From positions 1,364,001 through 1,428,000 of the forward strand of contig OZ242009.1 in the NCBI GenBank assembly GCA_965204715.1: DNA of 64,000 bases, given 5' to 3'. This DNA is from CATOSP01 sp965204715. GTDB taxonomy: Bacteria > Chloroflexota > Dehalococcoidia > Lucifugimonadales > UBA3495. The notes under the pieces were generated by a model that did not search any database, was not told the origin of the DNA, and saw only the letters and a list, made by a program, of their open reading frames with translations. Made by a program: the position numbers and the translations under genes. This document shows, in pieces, positions 25,801 to 33,742 of this stretch; the stretch's first letter is position 1, and every line of letters starts with the position of its first letter.

Positions 25801-26696
25801 TAACTCCCAACCAGGCGCCCACGGTCTCGGCAGCCATCGGCGACGCCATCATCGTCCACGAGAGCGGGACGGAGCAGGTCTCCCTGTCCCGCGTGTTCGA
25901 CGACGCCGACGGCGACAGCCTGACCGTGGACGCCGCGTCCTCCGACGGAGCCAAAGCCACCGTGTCCGTGGCCGCCGGTTACTCCAGCCTGACGGTTACC
26001 GCCCAGGCCCGTGGTACGGCGAACATCACGGTGACGGCCGACGACGGCAACGGCGGCACGGTATCAGACGCCTTCACCGTGACGGTCAAGGCCGCGCCGG
26101 TGGTGGCCTCGGCCATCAACGACGTATCCGGCCTGGAGGCGGGAGCCACGCAGGACGTGTCCCTGTCGGGAGTGTTCAGCGACGCCGACGGCGACCCCTT
26201 GACCATCACCGCCATATCCTCGGACGAAGCCAAAGCCACCGTAACCGTGGCGGCGGACCATTCCAGTCTGACGGTAGAGGGAGTGGCAGAGGGCACTGTG
26301 ACCATCACCGTTACGGCCCAGGACAGTGACGGCAACCGGGTCAGCGATGACTTCGAGGTGGCGGTGGAGGCGGAGCCGGAACAGGATCCGCCGCCGGACG
26401 AAGAGGCGCCCAACCGGCCCCCCACGGTGGCCCAGCCCCTGCCCGACATCAGCCTGGAAGGGTTACAGTGGCGGCAGTTCTCCCTGCCCGGCGTGTTCCA
26501 CGACCCTGACGGGGACGAGTTGACCTTCACCAGCGTATCGTCCAACTACGGCGTGGCGTCGACATGGGTGTCCGGATCCACTCTGATGGTGGTGGCAACG
26601 GGCACGGGAACGGCCACCATCACGGTTACGGCGGAGGACCCCGACGGCAACGAGGTCAGCGACGAGTTCGAGGTGACGGTGAGGCCGGCCTCGTAG
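19806..26696 (+). CDS. giant secreted multidomain protein with PEP-synthase-type domain and Ig-like repeats
   Basis: 2296 residues from GTG 19806, with GGGAGG nine bases upstream. Residues 1-38 are a signal peptide (LLLLAAALLSVGLAAWLLG, cleavage near AQAQ). Residues about 40-135 look FN3-like, and 138-308 are two MBG/YDG-type repeats. A Thr-Pro linker (about 397-418) follows, then a calcium-site-like DLDGDCMDDIMEL (about 498-510). A phosphohistidine-like PLSHVNLRA has His755. Residues about 832-1175 are a PPDK/PEP-synthase N-terminal (ATP-grasp) domain: FGVKAANVAVLG, VPGGFAVP, RYRSSTNNEDLPGYSGA, IKGVWASLWNFRA. The rest has nine Ig-like repeats, with three copies of a WRNDPQW module at about 1179, 1454 and 1724. 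No sortase or membrane anchor is seen. Function is unknown; probably at the cell surface. Confidence 0.85.
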   Translation: MRASFFGLSPLLLLAAALLSVGLAAWLLGPSGPAQAQDSKPPAVSHLRCLAKTQQVSFLWGARKWSGGKLHAYDYALTLPDGREEGGRLHHSARWLNRPGSYPPGQEARFRITVVYETADGSEAASDETTLPCYVEGTRPLVITPNLPTREYGGTDDLGYAVSGLVDGDAAGDVVSGTLARTPGDDAGSYTISLDALTVAPQYATKYRLPATPAVAAYTITPRPVSYTGTAPSRAYDGTTTVRGPVDGGFADGDILSGDTVTVTGGSYAAADAGTGIAITGVSAGGADAGNYAVTLSVTGDITPRAITAISGAEVNSRVADGTTDATFDTGSAQGTGVLPASGAFPAAAAGSHDVSVTYSLQDHGVFKAGNYTLSAGIARATLRGEVLDQQAQPPAPTPTPTPTPTPTPTPTPSTPGTCQASGVQPVAVAVSEVPIVVTSTTADYFVLYVRPDLDAALEIPVSVTLGQDGTTTLTEQLAPLPPAHYRVEKYRVANPADLDGDCMDDIMELQDLGTRNPVNPAQAFDIRHGAAAIPDRETFERLSYQGDKVLLDVHLADLEFVKFYIFNTDPPMVYFMNTATHRTHNSFYNELLKDEANRGQINRLLRYSLMRGDIVYHPNAVAPDGSLGVYRFAFQPSDAYSFERIAYANEVLAASMPFLENNLAYHPLSQALPRYNSEKALYDASRVNVLLEEDILPDVDFISLNQGEGYGYLRVMAPEERPNPRDIVIYETLPNDLPRVAGIITTVPQTPLSHVNLRAVQDDIPNAFIRDALDDSDIDDLLNRHVRYTVTRSGYTLRAATRAEVDAHYESSRPAAAQTPERDLSVTEVTALSSVGFDDWDAFGVKAANVAVLGTLNFPEGTVPGGFAVPFYFYDEFMKNAVLAEETLFGKKKWAEEDKLTLPAGTKLSAVVTAMLAHSKFQADYEIQDEMLDDLRDAIKDAESPQWIIDALTTMHATYPEGQSLRYRSSTNNEDLPGYSGAGLYDSKTQDPDETEEDGIDKSIKGVWASLWNFRAFVERDFHRIDHTRTAMGVLVHPNYSGELANGVAVSFDPFSGREGAYYVNTQVGEDLVTNPEAHSVPEEILLLPDGSYEVLAYSNQKEPRGPLMSDAQMSQLRRHLTVIHDRFKALYQPAADEPFAMEIEFKITSANILAIKQARPWVFARGVVPLTTPWWRAKYAGLIAKMKEWRNDPQWVSEKTHTDRWDRALLAFGETVADTSLTPMTADEAQGFADRGSAWSRWVEVAAALRDIESGGQQQQQATPNQAPTVATALTNVTIANESGTKQVSLSGVFSDADSDALTVTAASSDEAKATVSVASGYSSLTVSAQAWGTATITVTADDGNGGTVEDAFAVTVKAAPVVASAIADLTGLEVGATQDVSLSGVFSDADSDTLTISATSSDETKATVTVAADQSKLTVAGVTEGTATITVTVQDSDGNRVSDAFDAPVARKYNALIAQMYQWRNDPQWVGEKAHTDRWDRALLAFGETVADATLTAMTAAEAQGFADQGWERWVEVAAALREIEGGGQQEQPNRAPTVSSAIADATIVNESGTKQVSLSGVFDDPDGDSLTVSATSSDEAIATVSVASDGSSLTVSAQARGTATITVTAADGNGGAVDDAFAVTVKAAPVVASAIADVSGLEAAGTQDVSLAGVFSDADGDTLTISATSSDETKATVSVASDGSSLTLTGVAEGTATVTVTAQDSDGNRVSDTFEAPVARKYNALIARMYQWRNDPQWVGEKPHTDRWDRALLAFGETVSDTTLTAMTAAEAQGFADQGWERWVEVAAALREIEGGGQQEQPNRAPTVSSAIADATIVNESGTKQVSLSGVFDDPDGDSLTVSAASSDEAKATVSVATDYSSLTVNAQARGTATITVTAADGNGGMVEDAFTVTVKAAPVVASAITDVTGLEEGATQEVSLSGVFSDADGDALTITAASSDETKATVSVASDGSKLTVAGVAEGTATITVTAQDSDGNRVSDTFDVSVVAPPPQVTPNQAPTVSAAIGDAIIVHESGTEQVSLSRVFDDADGDSLTVDAASSDGAKATVSVAAGYSSLTVTAQARGTANITVTADDGNGGTVSDAFTVTVKAAPVVASAINDVSGLEAGATQDVSLSGVFSDADGDPLTITAISSDEAKATVTVAADHSSLTVEGVAEGTVTITVTAQDSDGNRVSDDFEVAVEAEPEQDPPPDEEAPNRPPTVAQPLPDISLEGLQWRQFSLPGVFHDPDGDELTFTSVSSNYGVASTWVSGSTLMVVATGTGTATITVTAEDPDGNEVSDEFEVTVRPAS
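24301..24539 (+). repeat. 239-bp direct repeat, first copy
   Basis: Identical, as far as I can compare base by base, to 25111-25349 (offset 810 bases, 270 codons). It spans the end of a WRNDPQW module and the start of an Ig-like repeat. Exact identity points to recent duplication or gene conversion. Confidence 0.85.
25111..25349 (+). repeat. 239-bp direct repeat, second copy
   Basis: Second copy of 24301-24539. Beyond its borders the two modules differ at scattered positions, so only this part is freshly homogenised. Confidence 0.85.
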
Positions 26697-27118
26697 GAGG
26701 GGAAAGTGGAGGGATAGTCCGGGTAGGGATCCCGAGACACGGGTTTACTAGCGAGGGCGTCCGGGTGCGGTTGGACGCCCCGCATTCAGCAGCGACAACG
26801 AGGCTCAGTTTGATACTCACGTAATACTGGTGGCAGTCTATGGTACTGCTGGTTGGAGGCTGTCTTTAAGCACCTCCGGGAACCGGCCGACGGGGCCCGA
26901 ACAGAATACACCAGGGCGGCAATAATCGAGCACACCATCGGCAGGACCGGTCCCGATGCAATGGCCGGTGGCGACCGGGAAAGAGGGGACGTGGCGGGGC
27001 TGTGCCATGTCATCTTGCGGTAGGAGACCCGGGAGACTGCGCCGGTCACGCAACTGCCGGCGGCCATCACCCTGCCGGGAACCATCAACCAGACACCGCC
27101 CGATGAGCAGACCCAGGC
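26697..27118. other. intergenic stretch without recognisable gene
   Basis: About 420 bases after the secreted protein. The plus-strand frame around 26860-27015 is open but matches nothing I know. No terminator hairpin with a T-run is evident. Confidence 0.35.
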
Positions 27119-27534
27119 ACCGATCCGCCCGGCGGTCCGCTCGCCGACGCCGCAATGGCGTCCCTGGCCGGGTTCGACCGGCAGGAGGCGCATCGCCTGA
27201 TCGACGCGGCTATGGAGGGAGACGAGGAGGGCCTGCGGCAGGCCCCCGATGCGCTGCGGGAGTTCTTCCGAGCCGTCGAGGAACCGCCTCCCTTCGCCTT
27301 CGACCAGGAGAAGGCCTCCGTCGGCGCCCGCTTCTTCCACAAGCACTCGGACATCTTCTTCATCGCGATGATGCTCTCGATGGTCACCGGCCTTACCGGG
27401 GGTCTGAGCAAGGCTTCTACATCACGGAGCGTACCGCGGGAAAGCGCCGGCGCCTGAGACAGAACGCCAGGCACGTTGCGGAGATCACCCTGCCCGGCGG
27501 CTCCGGAGGGCATGCTGCTAGCGGAGGGCCATGA
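27119..27534 (+). pseudogene. MpaB-like oxygenase (DUF2236), truncated and frameshifted
   Basis: The reading GGPLADAAMASLAGFDRQEA leads into DALREFFRAVEEPPPFAFDQ and then ARFFHKHSDIFFIAMMLSMV, the N-terminal pattern of the MpaB/DUF2236 family (haem-containing, latex-clearing-protein-related). Near 27400 the frame breaks and the expected continuation GFYITERTAGKRRRLRQNAR and VAEITLPGG is in another frame, ending at 27534. About the last two thirds of the protein, including the later histidines, are missing. Non-functional remnant. Confidence 0.7.
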
Positions 27535-27830
27535 CCGGAGCATCCGGGGCCGGTCTTTCAATAGCCTGGTTCTCCGAAATTTCCTCAGCAATTGCTTCGG
27601 GTCTTTATCCTGGTCCAGTGTTGCCGAATACTGAGCGAGGTATTCCTCCCAGGGCCATGGGAGACCGCCGGTTGCTCAGGAAGGCGGAGGGGCTGGGACG
27701 AGTTTCCATAGCATGGCGAGTATGTCACAATCCACTGAGCCGTACACGAGGCTATCGCCTCATGCCAATGTCACAGCCTGGATAGTCGCCCCCATGTGCA
27801 TGTACGGGTTGCAAAGATAGAGGCGCAATT

Positions 27831-28955
27831 TTGAGATTCGCAGCGTTTACCACGGTGGCAGGGTCAGCCGGGGAAGCCGCTAACGCAGCCGACATGATGG
27901 ACAACCTCAGGCAGCAGACCGTCCTTGCCGAGGAACTGGGGTATGAGGCCATGTGGTTGGGAGAGCACCACTTCGGCCCCTACGGGGTGGGTGACCTCCC
28001 AAACCCGATTCTGTTGGGTGCGGACCTGGCGGCGAGGACTTCCAGGATTCGTGTCGGCCAGATGGCCAACATCGCGCCCTGGTGGCACCCAATACGCCTG
28101 GCTGAAGACCTGTCAATCCTTGACAACATGACGAGGGGCCGGATCGAAGTTGGGTTCGGACGGGGAATCTGGCCCTACGAGGGGCCGCAGTTTCACCCCA
28201 ACGCCGACCTGCGCAGGGACCGGGAGAACCGGGAATTGTTCCGGGAGACAGTGGAGATCGTCCGCAAGATTTGGTCCGGCTCACATTTCTCACACACGGG
28301 GGCCAATTACAGTTTCCCCGCTGAGGATACGGTGTTCTCCCATCCCTCGTTCCCTTCTGACCCGGCCTGGCAGGACGGGGACCGGGTGACCAGGCTGCGG
28401 GTCACACCCCGGCCCTTCCAGAAGCCACACCCTCCCCTGTGGATGACCGTGTCCACGGATAACTCCGTCACGACCGCAGCTGAGATGGGGCTAAAGGCCT
28501 GTTACTGGCAGCCCCCACCTGCCAGAATCCGGCAGAGAATGGAACTCTACGCCGAGGTCCGGTCTGGACTGGAGGGACGGCAGTTCAGATTGGGAGAGGA
28601 CCAAGCCGTGATGCGGTCCACATACATTGCCTCTTCGATGGAGGAAGCGCGGAGAGATGCCGAGGCCGCGATCATGTCGTCGTTCGTGTTCAATGACCCG
28701 TTTCGCGGCAGGCAGGTGTTCACCAACCCGGGCGAAGAGCTGGACGATGGCGTGAAGCTGGACTGGGACTTCCTGGAGCCTCGAACGCTGTTGGTCGGGT
28801 CTCCGGATAATGTGGTTGAGAAGGTCCAGGAACTTCAGGAGGTGTGCAACCTGGAGTACCTGCTGGTAGAGTTCACCCATACAGGGTTGCCCCTCCGCAA
28901 GACCCTCAAGAACCTGGAAGAATTTGCCACCAAGGTGATGCCGTGGTTCGCCTAA
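27831..28955 (+). CDS. LLM-class flavin-dependent oxidoreductase
   Basis: 374 residues from TTG 27831 with AGAGG nine bases upstream. Bacterial luciferase-like monooxygenase fold: ELGYEAMWLGEHHFGPYGVG near residue 40, then TSRIRVGQMANIAPWWHPIR and DNMTRGRIEVGFGRGIWPYE (about 80-120), and a C-terminal VGSPDNVVEKVQEL. Members use FMNH2 or F420H2 to oxidise or cleave organic substrates in the cytoplasm; the cofactor cannot be told apart here. The family is strongly expanded in SAR202-type Chloroflexota. The MmgE/PrpD gene follows after 50 bases on the same strand and may be co-transcribed. Confidence 0.9.
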   Translation: MRFAAFTTVAGSAGEAANAADMMDNLRQQTVLAEELGYEAMWLGEHHFGPYGVGDLPNPILLGADLAARTSRIRVGQMANIAPWWHPIRLAEDLSILDNMTRGRIEVGFGRGIWPYEGPQFHPNADLRRDRENRELFRETVEIVRKIWSGSHFSHTGANYSFPAEDTVFSHPSFPSDPAWQDGDRVTRLRVTPRPFQKPHPPLWMTVSTDNSVTTAAEMGLKACYWQPPPARIRQRMELYAEVRSGLEGRQFRLGEDQAVMRSTYIASSMEEARRDAEAAIMSSFVFNDPFRGRQVFTNPGEELDDGVKLDWDFLEPRTLLVGSPDNVVEKVQELQEVCNLEYLLVEFTHTGLPLRKTLKNLEEFATKVMPWFA

Positions 28956-29005
28956 TGTAATATGGTTCTGCCGGAAACCCAACACAGCCCAACAAGGAGA
29001 ACACC

Positions 29006-30355
29006 ATGTCTGCCGAATACCTGGACCGCTTGTCCGCATTTGCCGCCGGACTGACCCTTGACCAGTTGGACGACTCCACCATTGACGCTGCGCGGAACGT
29101 GGTGCTGGACACCATCGGCGCGATACTGGCGGGGAGCAGGCAGCCGGAAAACGCCAACTTCGCCAAGCTGGCTGGCGCCCTTGGGCCGGGAGGCGCGTCC
29201 ACCGTCATGGGCCACGGCAGGCAGGTGCAGGCCGGTTACGCCGCGATGGTCAACGCTACCGCCGGAGTCTGCCTGGAGATGGACGAGGGCACTCGGCTGG
29301 GCGGCGGGCACCCGTCGATCCACGTGACGCCGGGGGCTATCGCCGTGGCCGAGGAGCGGCGGGCCAGCGGCAGGGCATTGCTGGAGAGTGTCATCGCCGG
29401 ATACGAGATCACGTCGCGGATTGGCTCCGCCACCAGCGGGAAGGCCGAGGTCCACTCCCACGGCACCTGGGGCGCCATCGGCACGGCGGTGGCCACGGCG
29501 CGGCTGCTCGGCTACGACGCGGGGGACATGCGCACGGCCATGAACCTGGCAACATCCATGAGTCCCGCCAATACCTGGGCCCCTTGCACCGAAGGGGCCA
29601 CGGTGCGCAACCTCTACCCGGGACGCTCCGGGTTCCAGGGGATACTGGCCGCTCAACTGGTCGGGTGCGGGTTCACCGCCCTGGACGACGCGCCGTCGGA
29701 CGTCTACGGCAGCATCCTCGGCACCGGCTTCGACACGGAAACGGCGGTCGCGGGCCTGTGCGAGGCGGGTTCCTACCGCATCCAGCAGAACTACTTCAAG
29801 TTCCACGCCTGCTGCCTCTATAACCACCCGGTGCTGGACGCCGTGCTCGAGATCGTGCAGCGGGAGGAGGTCAAGTCGCCGGAGGTAAGCCGCGTCCGGG
29901 TGGAAACGCCGCCGCTGGCTCTGATCATGGCCGATCCCGAGCCGGAGACCATGCTGGCGGCCAAGTTCTCCATCCCCTACGCGGTGGCGGCGTCCATCGA
30001 GACCGGTCGCACCGACGTAACCGCGTTCTACCCCGACGCCATAACCAACGATGCCGTGCTATCCCTGGCCCGGCGGGTTGAGGTGTCGGCGGACCCTGAG
30101 ATGAACTTCAAGCGCTACGACTACCCCTCGGCCCGAGTGTCGGTGGAGCTGCGCGACGGGCGCACTTTCCAGAACCAGGTGACGGCCCAACGCGGCGACG
30201 CCCGCAACCCCGCGCCTCACGAGGAGCTGCTGGGCAAGTTCCGCTTCCTGGCATCCCCAACGCTGGGAGAGGAGAAGACTGAACAGGTCATGGAGATGGT
30301 GTCGCGGCTGGACGATGTGGAAGATGTGAACGAGCTGACGGGGTTGCTGGGGTAG
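29006..30355 (+). CDS. MmgE/PrpD family protein
   Basis: 449 residues from ATG 29006 with AAGGAG nine bases upstream. The family pattern is complete: AARNVVLDTIGAILAGSRQP, then VNATAGVCLEMDEGTRLGGG, HPSIHVTPGAIAVAEER, SHGTWGAIGTAVATARLLG and YFKFHACCLYNHPVLDAVLE. Relatives include 2-methylcitrate dehydratase (PrpD) and cis-aconitate decarboxylase, so a hydroxy-acid dehydratase or decarboxylase reaction in the cytoplasm is likely, but the substrate is not clear. No prpB or prpC is nearby, so propionate metabolism is not supported. It pairs with the LLM oxidoreductase. Confidence 0.9.
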   Translation: MSAEYLDRLSAFAAGLTLDQLDDSTIDAARNVVLDTIGAILAGSRQPENANFAKLAGALGPGGASTVMGHGRQVQAGYAAMVNATAGVCLEMDEGTRLGGGHPSIHVTPGAIAVAEERRASGRALLESVIAGYEITSRIGSATSGKAEVHSHGTWGAIGTAVATARLLGYDAGDMRTAMNLATSMSPANTWAPCTEGATVRNLYPGRSGFQGILAAQLVGCGFTALDDAPSDVYGSILGTGFDTETAVAGLCEAGSYRIQQNYFKFHACCLYNHPVLDAVLEIVQREEVKSPEVSRVRVETPPLALIMADPEPETMLAAKFSIPYAVAASIETGRTDVTAFYPDAITNDAVLSLARRVEVSADPEMNFKRYDYPSARVSVELRDGRTFQNQVTAQRGDARNPAPHEELLGKFRFLASPTLGEEKTEQVMEMVSRLDDVEDVNELTGLLG

Positions 30356-30545
30356 TTACAGTCCAGTCTCCCCATCGACTACACAGATAGTCCGTGGCTT
30401 CGGTTATCACCCAGCGGGACTATTCAGTTGGGATATGGGGGGTTAAACTAGCGTGAGTCAGACGTGGTATGATAGAACATATATTCGCAATAGGTAGTAA
30501 CCTGTGTCGTTCCGCTGCCCATTGCGTCGGTGAGGCCACATAAGC

Positions 30546-31241
30546 ATGACTACATTGGCCGATGCCAGAGAGGAAGCGCCTTGGCATGACAGGTTGTACG
30601 AGCCTGCGTACCAGGTAAGTGATGCTGCTCGGTATGCTGGCGCCAGTCCTCGGGCGGTTGCCTATTGGCATTATGGTAGGGACCCTGTGCTGCCGGACAG
30701 GGTCAAGAGGCAACCTCTCTCGTATCTGGAGCTCGTTGAGGTAGCTTTTGTAGCCTATTTCCGTAGGGCGGGCATCCTCCTACAGCGAATTCGTAGAGCT
30801 AGAGAGTATATTGCGAGCCAATTCGGTGCTCCATATCCCTTCACTGAGTACAAGTTCAAAACGGAAGGCCACCATATCCTGATGGACTACCATCAGGTCG
30901 AGGCTAACTCCGATTTCAGCAAAGTGATAGTTACCGATGCTGCGGGCCAATTGGCTTGGAGTGACCTCGTTGGGCAGAGATTTGCCGAGTTCGATTATGA
31001 ATTGGACCTGGCCCTGACCTGGCATCCGGGAGGACGGGGCTCACTGGTGAAAATCGACCCAAGGATCTCCTTCGGGAATCCGATTGTTCGCGGGATTCCC
31101 ACTTGGGTGATCAGCGGTCGTTGGAAGGCTGGTGAGTCAGTGAAGGACCTTAAGGATGATTTCGGGCTTTCCAAGAGAGAGATAGAGGATGCCCTCCATT
31201 TCGAGGGGCTGAATCCCGACGGCAATGGTCAGTGCGTCTAG
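30546..31241 (+). CDS. DUF433 protein with N-terminal MerR-like helix-turn-helix, probable antitoxin
   Basis: 231 residues. Residues about 20-60 (YQVSDAARYAGASPRAVAYW) read like a MerR-type helix-turn-helix that could bind DNA. The C-terminal DUF433 domain is DPRISFGNPIVRGIPTWVIS then AGESVKDLKDDFGLSKREIE. This long DUF433 form is normally paired with a VapC45-type PIN-like toxin, and that partner follows with a 17-base overlap. The start ATG is at 30546; the 190 bases upstream are AT-rich and should hold the promoter. It is a second, apparently intact, DUF433-type system in the window. Confidence 0.85.
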   Translation: MTTLADAREEAPWHDRLYEPAYQVSDAARYAGASPRAVAYWHYGRDPVLPDRVKRQPLSYLELVEVAFVAYFRRAGILLQRIRRAREYIASQFGAPYPFTEYKFKTEGHHILMDYHQVEANSDFSKVIVTDAAGQLAWSDLVGQRFAEFDYELDLALTWHPGGRGSLVKIDPRISFGNPIVRGIPTWVISGRWKAGESVKDLKDDFGLSKREIEDALHFEGLNPDGNGQCV

Positions 31242-31635
31242 CCCCACGTTATTTTTTGACCGGAGTGTTGGGAAAAGGATCCCCGAGGTCCTGAGAAGGC
31301 TACGAGTCCCAATTGGGATTGAATTTCACCAGCGGCATTTTGATGCGAACGCTACAGACGACCTGTGGCTCCCCGATGTGGGTCAGAGAGGCTGGACAGT
31401 TATTGGTCAGGACTGGTCGTATCACAAAAACTTGTCTGAAATATCCGCCATTAGACAATATAGGATCGGTGTCTTCTATCTTTGGGGATCGCAGGCGCAG
31501 ACGTGGGAGCAATTTTGCTGCTTTATGAAGGCTTATGATCGCATCGTGCAAGTAATGGCTCAGGCTCCCCGTCCCTTTATATATCGAATTGGAAAGTCCG
31601 GCCGGCTACAACAGGAACCGCTGCCATCGCCGTAG
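31225..31635 (+). CDS. VapC45-type PIN-like toxin
   Basis: 136 residues. The PIN-like fold is suggested by the N-terminal TLFFDRSVGKRIPEVLRRL with an acidic Asp12, DLWLPDVGQRGWTVIGQDWS, and a C-terminal AYDRIVQVMAQAPRPFIYRI. This matches the VapC45 group of predicted ribonuclease toxins. The start overlaps the DUF433 antitoxin gene by 17 bases, so expression is coupled. Unlike the DUF5615 partner at 11413, this frame is unbroken. Confidence 0.8.
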   Translation: MVSASSPTLFFDRSVGKRIPEVLRRLRVPIGIEFHQRHFDANATDDLWLPDVGQRGWTVIGQDWSYHKNLSEISAIRQYRIGVFYLWGSQAQTWEQFCCFMKAYDRIVQVMAQAPRPFIYRIGKSGRLQQEPLPSP

Positions 31636-31672
31636 AGTCACCCCCTGACTCCAACCTTAGACGGAGCCTCCC

Positions 31673-32383
31673 TCACTTCCCCCGCTCATCTGCCCATAGC
31701 AGAATATGGAGGCGGGTGGAGAAGCGGAACCCTTCTTTTACGCAGGCGTCGGAAATCCACTGGCTGCGGTCCCGGAGGGTCTCGTATGATCTGCCCTCGG
31801 GCATCAGGATTATCCGCTCGGGGGGGATGTTGAACCGGTCCCGCAACTCGCAGACCTCGGCCAGGTCGTCGGGATTGACGACGACGAACTTGAAGAAGGC
31901 GTTGGGCATCCGGGCGAACCCCTCCAGGACCTTGGGGACAGTGCGGCGCGCCGACGGGTTGCCGGAGTTGGCCAGCTTGGGGGAGACGTTCCACTGGTCG
32001 ATGTTCGCCTGCAACTCCGGGTCGGGGAGCATGGTGCCGTTGGTCTCAACTTCGCAGAAGAAGCCCGACTCCTTGAGCGACGCCGCAAGTTGCGAGAGAT
32101 CCCGCTGCTGCAAAAGGGGCTCGCCGCCGGTAATGACCAGGTGGGGGCAGCCGTAAGCCAGCACCGCGTCCCGCACCTCACCCACGGCCAGGGTCATCAC
32201 CTCGTCCTCGTAGCGGTAGTTGTCCCAGTCCCAGGTATACTTGGTGTCGCACCAGGAGCAGGCCAGGTTGCACTGGGCCAGCCGCAGGAACACCGTCGCC
32301 GCGCCGATATTCGCCCCCTCTCCCTGTAGGGAGTGGAATATCTCCGGCCTGCCGCTTGACTGGCGGCTAATTCGCAGCGCCAT
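31673..32383 (-). CDS. queE: 7-carboxy-7-deazaguanine synthase QueE
   Basis: 236 residues. Radical SAM enzyme with the cluster motif in CNLACSWCDTKYTWD (Cys38, Cys42, Cys45) preceded by FHSLQGEGANIGAATVFLRL, the QueE-specific start. LVITGGEPLLQQ binds S-adenosylmethionine. It converts 6-carboxytetrahydropterin to 7-carboxy-7-deazaguanine, the ring contraction step of queuosine (preQ0) synthesis. Note the CxxxCxxC spacing, the canonical radical SAM spacing. Its start overlaps the queC stop by one base, so queD-queC-queE form one operon. Confidence 0.95.
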   Translation of the reverse strand: MALRISRQSSGRPEIFHSLQGEGANIGAATVFLRLAQCNLACSWCDTKYTWDWDNYRYEDEVMTLAVGEVRDAVLAYGCPHLVITGGEPLLQQRDLSQLAASLKESGFFCEVETNGTMLPDPELQANIDQWNVSPKLANSGNPSARRTVPKVLEGFARMPNAFFKFVVVNPDDLAEVCELRDRFNIPPERIILMPEGRSYETLRDRSQWISDACVKEGFRFSTRLHILLWADERGK

Positions 32384-33118
32384 CAGTTCCCGCCCAGCCT
32401 GGTCAGCGCCGGATCGGGTACCCCGGCCTCCTGAAACCCCTTGGCCCGCAGCAGGCAGCTATCGCAGATTCCGCAGGGGGACTCCCCGCCCTCGTAGCAA
32501 CTCCACGTGTACTCAAGGGGAGCGCCCAACTCGATTCCCAATTTCACAATTTCCCGTTTTGACATACTAATTATTGGAGTATGCACCGAGAAATGTACGT
32601 GGTACTCGGCCCAGAGCTTGCTCCCGTAGGCCAACCCCTCGCCGATCTTCTCGAAGTATTCCGGGCGGCAGTCGGGGTAGCCGCTGTAGTCAATGGCGTT
32701 GGGGGCCATGTAGAGCCGGGCCGTCAGCACGGCGGGGTCCAGCCCCTCATGCTCGATGGCGTACAGGACCTGGCTTTCAAGGAATGCGGCGGCCAGGGCA
32801 AGGAAGAAGGTGTTGCGCAGCGGGACGTAGGTGATGGGGATGCTGGCTCCCATCTGCTCCGCCGGCTGGTTTCCGGGGATGGGAAACCGACCGGGGTTGG
32901 TCAGGGCTGAGTACCATGCGACGCGCCCGAAGAACGATATGTCCATCAGTTCGATGGGGATGCCCAGGACCCCGGCAATCTCGCGGGCGCAGTCCACCTC
33001 CTTGCTATGAGCCTGCCCGTAGTGGAACGTGAGGGCCGTGAGGTGGTCGGTTTCAGCCTTGGCCAGGCACGCAACGGTGGTGGAATCCAGGCCGCCGGAG
33101 AGCAGGGTTACCCCGTAG

Positions 33119-33126
<8 letters not shown>
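32383..33126 (-). CDS. queC: 7-cyano-7-deazaguanine synthase QueC
   Basis: 247 residues. The PP-loop ATP pyrophosphatase motif is SGGLDSTT (Ser10-Thr17), and the zinc site is CYEGGESPCGICDSC (Cys210, Cys218, Cys221, Cys224). QueC uses ATP and ammonia to turn 7-carboxy-7-deazaguanine into preQ0. The gene overlaps queD by eight bases upstream and queE by one base downstream. All catalytic features are intact. Confidence 0.96.
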
Positions 33127-33550
<424 letters not shown>

Positions 33551-33572
33551 CTGTTACACATTTGTTGCAAGG

Positions 33573-33702
33573 GTACACTTATGTTGAAGCATACACTTTT
33601 GCAAGGTACGCATTTACGTTTATAAGTTGCGTTCCAGAGTGGATAACGTGACTGTTTGGCGTTTACAAGCAGTGGCTTGATGCTGATAAGGTACGAATGT
33701 AA
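33573..33702 (-). promoter_or_regulatory. degenerate short repeats upstream of queD
   Basis: Four related words lie in the AT-richer space before queD: GTACACTTATG (33573), ATACACTTTTG (33591), GTACGCATTTACG (33606) and GTACGAATGTAAC (33690). The first three are spaced 15-18 bases apart. They could be binding sites of a regulator of the queuosine operon; no preQ1 riboswitch pattern is seen. Confidence 0.3.
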
Positions 33703-33742
33703 CCCGTGTATTTTAGGGGGCTTTGCGCCAAAAGTCCCTTGG

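Noticed and set aside
33551..33742. preQ1 riboswitch before queD
   Set aside because: The required short stem with an A-rich tail and downstream pairing is not found on the minus strand here.
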